Source: Actinobacteria bacterium UBA3086 (GTDB lineage Bacteria; Actinomycetota; Coriobacteriia; Anaerosomatales; UBA3086). Taken from it: a stretch of 7,925 nucleotides of DNA. The notes beneath the pieces are model-generated. The model saw only the letters and a program-made list of their open reading frames with translations, did not search any database and was not told the DNA's origin. The stretch lies in NCBI GenBank assembly GCA_002367305.1, contig DFBG01000139.1:1-7925 (forward strand). Reading direction: 5' to 3'. The translations under genes were made by a program, and so were the position numbers. Positions 6,559-7,925 of the stretch are shown piece after piece (position 1 is the stretch's first letter; the number at the start of each line of letters is the position of its first letter).

Positions 6559-6616
6559 TGCGTGCGGCTTTTCAGCCCCTGAGTCTGACCGAAGCACATG
6601 AAAGGAAACTCCCCTC

Positions 6617-7687
6617 ATGGCATACAACGATCTGTTTCTGCGCGCTGCGCGACTCGAGTCGACCGAGCGGACTCCCGTATGGATGATGCGTCAAGCAGGT
6701 CGCTACATGGAGGAGTATCGTGCCATACGCGCAAAGCACGGTTTCCTCGAGATGTGCCGCACTCCTGAGCTGGCTGTCGAGGTCACCCTCCAGCCCGTCG
6801 ACCTTGTTGGCGTGGATGCTGCGATCCTCTTCTCGGACATTCTTGTGTCCTTCCCGGGAATGGGTCTGGACCTCGAATTCGCCAAGGGCGAGGGTCCGGT
6901 AATCAACAATCCGATCCGCAGTAAGTCGGATGTCGAGAACCTTCGTGTGGCCGATCCCATCGAGCACACCGGCTACGTGATGGAGGCCCTCAAGATCCTG
7001 CGTGGCGAGCTCGAGCACAAGGTGCCGCTCATTGGATTCGCAGGGGCACCGTTCACTCTCGCAAGCTATGCCATCGAGGGTCACGGAACTCGCGACTACG
7101 AGCACTGCAAGGCGCTCATGTGGACCGATCCGGTCGCGTGGGACATGCTCATGACCAAGTTCTCCGACACTGTCATCGCATATCTCTGCGCGCAGATCGA
7201 CGCAGGTGCTCAGGTTGTGCAGCTGTTTGACAGCTGGGTCGGTTACGTGGCCCCGCGTGACTACGAGAAGTCGATACTCCCGTACACCAAGCGTGTGCTC
7301 GCTGAGATCAAGGCGCATGGCGACAAGGTCGTTCCGGAAGGCGTGCCGGTCATTCACTTCGCCAACGGGGCAGCATCCATGTTGGACCTCGTCCAGCAGG
7401 CTGGTGGCGATATCCTGGGCGTTGACTGGCGTATGGACATGAAGAAGGTCGTCGAGCAGATCGATCCTAAATTCGGCATTCAGGGCAACATCGATCCGGT
7501 CGCACTCTTCGCACCGGATGATGAACTCGAGGCCATGGTCGTTGAGATTCTTGAGGCGGTCGGCACGCGACCCGGACACATCTTCAACCTGGGTCACGGC
7601 ATCCACAAGACGAGTGATCCCGAGAAGGCCCGCGCCATGATCCGTTTCGTGCACGAGCACTCAGACCGCATTCGTGCCGGAGCGTAG
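6617..7687 (+). CDS. hemE: Uroporphyrinogen decarboxylase
   Basis: Removes the four acetate carboxyls of uroporphyrinogen III to give coproporphyrinogen III, a shared step of haem synthesis in the cytoplasm; the enzyme normally acts as a homodimer without cofactor. The 356-residue product is full length. It carries the N-terminal signature TPVWMMRQAGRY with Arg25 and Arg29, the catalytic Asp74 in FSDIL, GFAGAPFTLASYAIEG with Tyr151, LFDSWVG with Ser206, and NLGHGI with His327. These correspond to the substrate-binding residues known from human UROD (Arg37, Arg41, Asp86, Tyr164, Ser219, His339). ATG 6617 is preceded by GAAAGGA at 6600-6606. The next gene starts two bases after the stop, so the two are almost certainly one operon. 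Confidence 0.97.
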   Translation: MAYNDLFLRAARLESTERTPVWMMRQAGRYMEEYRAIRAKHGFLEMCRTPELAVEVTLQPVDLVGVDAAILFSDILVSFPGMGLDLEFAKGEGPVINNPIRSKSDVENLRVADPIEHTGYVMEALKILRGELEHKVPLIGFAGAPFTLASYAIEGHGTRDYEHCKALMWTDPVAWDMLMTKFSDTVIAYLCAQIDAGAQVVQLFDSWVGYVAPRDYEKSILPYTKRVLAEIKAHGDKVVPEGVPVIHFANGAASMLDLVQQAGGDILGVDWRMDMKKVVEQIDPKFGIQGNIDPVALFAPDDELEAMVVEILEAVGTRPGHIFNLGHGIHKTSDPEKARAMIRFVHEHSDRIRAGA

Positions 7688-7689
7688 TC

Positions 7690-7925
7690 GTGGCTGATGG
7701 TCCTGCGGGGTCGCAATCCGAGGTTCTCATCATGGCCTATGGCGGACCTGACTGCCTGGATGCAGTCGGCCCGTTCATGGAGAGCCTTATCGGTCGTGCG
7801 TCATCTCCCGATGTGCTGGAGCGCGTGAAGTCGCGCTATACGGCCATCGGCGGGTGTTCTCCGCTGCCCGCCATCACCAGCGACTTTGTGTCATCGATCG
7901 CCCGAGAGCTGGAGGTGCGCGGTAC
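7690..7925 (+). CDS. hemH: Ferrochelatase family protein, N-terminal part (runs off the window)
   Basis: The first 78 residues are visible, from GTG 7690, with GGAG at 7679-7682 inside the end of hemE as ribosome site. The segment EVLIMAYGGPDCLDAVGPFM followed by RYTAIGGCSPLPAITS matches the start of ferrochelatases (pattern 'LLMAYGgPdsld.v.pfl ... RY..IGG.SPl...t'). The enzyme inserts iron into a porphyrin. In monoderm bacteria using the coproporphyrin-dependent route the substrate is coproporphyrin III and the gene is called cpfC. In others it is protoporphyrin IX. The visible part cannot distinguish these, and the catalytic His/Glu region lies beyond the window. The tight coupling to hemE supports a haem operon. 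Confidence 0.88.
   Translation, partial: MADGPAGSQSEVLIMAYGGPDCLDAVGPFMESLIGRASSPDVLERVKSRYTAIGGCSPLPAITSDFVSSIARELEVRG

Noticed and set aside
5820..6599. Open frame of 259 codons on the - strand opposite acs and its terminator
   Set aside because: It runs through the acs terminator stem and has no family resemblance; acs on the + strand is unambiguous.
6572..7660. Long open frame of 362 codons on the - strand opposite hemE
   Set aside because: It mirrors the hemE codons exactly, shows no recognisable domain, and is the usual antisense shadow of a GC-rich gene.

Overview
This window looks like ordinary chromosomal housekeeping DNA from a GC-rich, anaerobic Gram-positive-type bacterium. I would guess a deep-branching Actinomycetota, such as a Coriobacteriia/OPB41-type lineage. 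That guess rests on the protein style, the strong AGGAGG-type ribosome sites, the GTG starts, and a corrinoid-activator-like protein sitting near an acetyl-CoA synthetase. It is an inference, not proof. All recognised genes are on the + strand.

Layout: (1) 1-306, the end of a ribonuclease D-like gene. (2) 376-1871, xseA and xseB, the two subunits of exonuclease VII, joined by a 4-base GTGA overlap or a 2-base gap depending on which xseB start is used; an extended -10 promoter lies just upstream. (3) 1961-2314, a histidine-triad (HIT) nucleotide-binding protein with its own possible promoter. (4) 2385-3980, a [2Fe-2S] ferredoxin fused to an ASKHA ATPase domain (RACo/DUF4445 family), unusually compact, followed by a perfect 13-bp UUCG hairpin. 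(5) 3981-4481, a 501-base gene-free stretch with several RNA-type hairpins and an AT-rich island carrying three dyad-symmetric sites, probably the control region of the next gene. (6) 4482-6473, AMP-forming acetyl-CoA synthetase, closed by a long, nearly perfect intrinsic terminator. (7) 6617-7687, hemE, followed after 2 bases by (8) a ferrochelatase-family gene (hemH/cpfC) that runs off the window at 7925.

How the genes fit together: Rnd and exonuclease VII are nucleic-acid processing enzymes. The HIT protein and the RACo-like protein may be co-transcribed, with a 70-base gap. RACo proteins reactivate oxidised corrinoid proteins, and acetyl-CoA synthetase turns acetate into acetyl-CoA, so the middle of the window is compatible with C1/acetyl-CoA metabolism of an anaerobe. 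No methyltransferase or corrinoid protein gene is present here, so this link is contextual only. hemE and hemH form the start of a haem-synthesis operon.

I found no mobile element, CRISPR array, tRNA, rRNA or defence system. The points most worth a second look are the shortened RACo-like protein and the palindrome-rich region upstream of acs.
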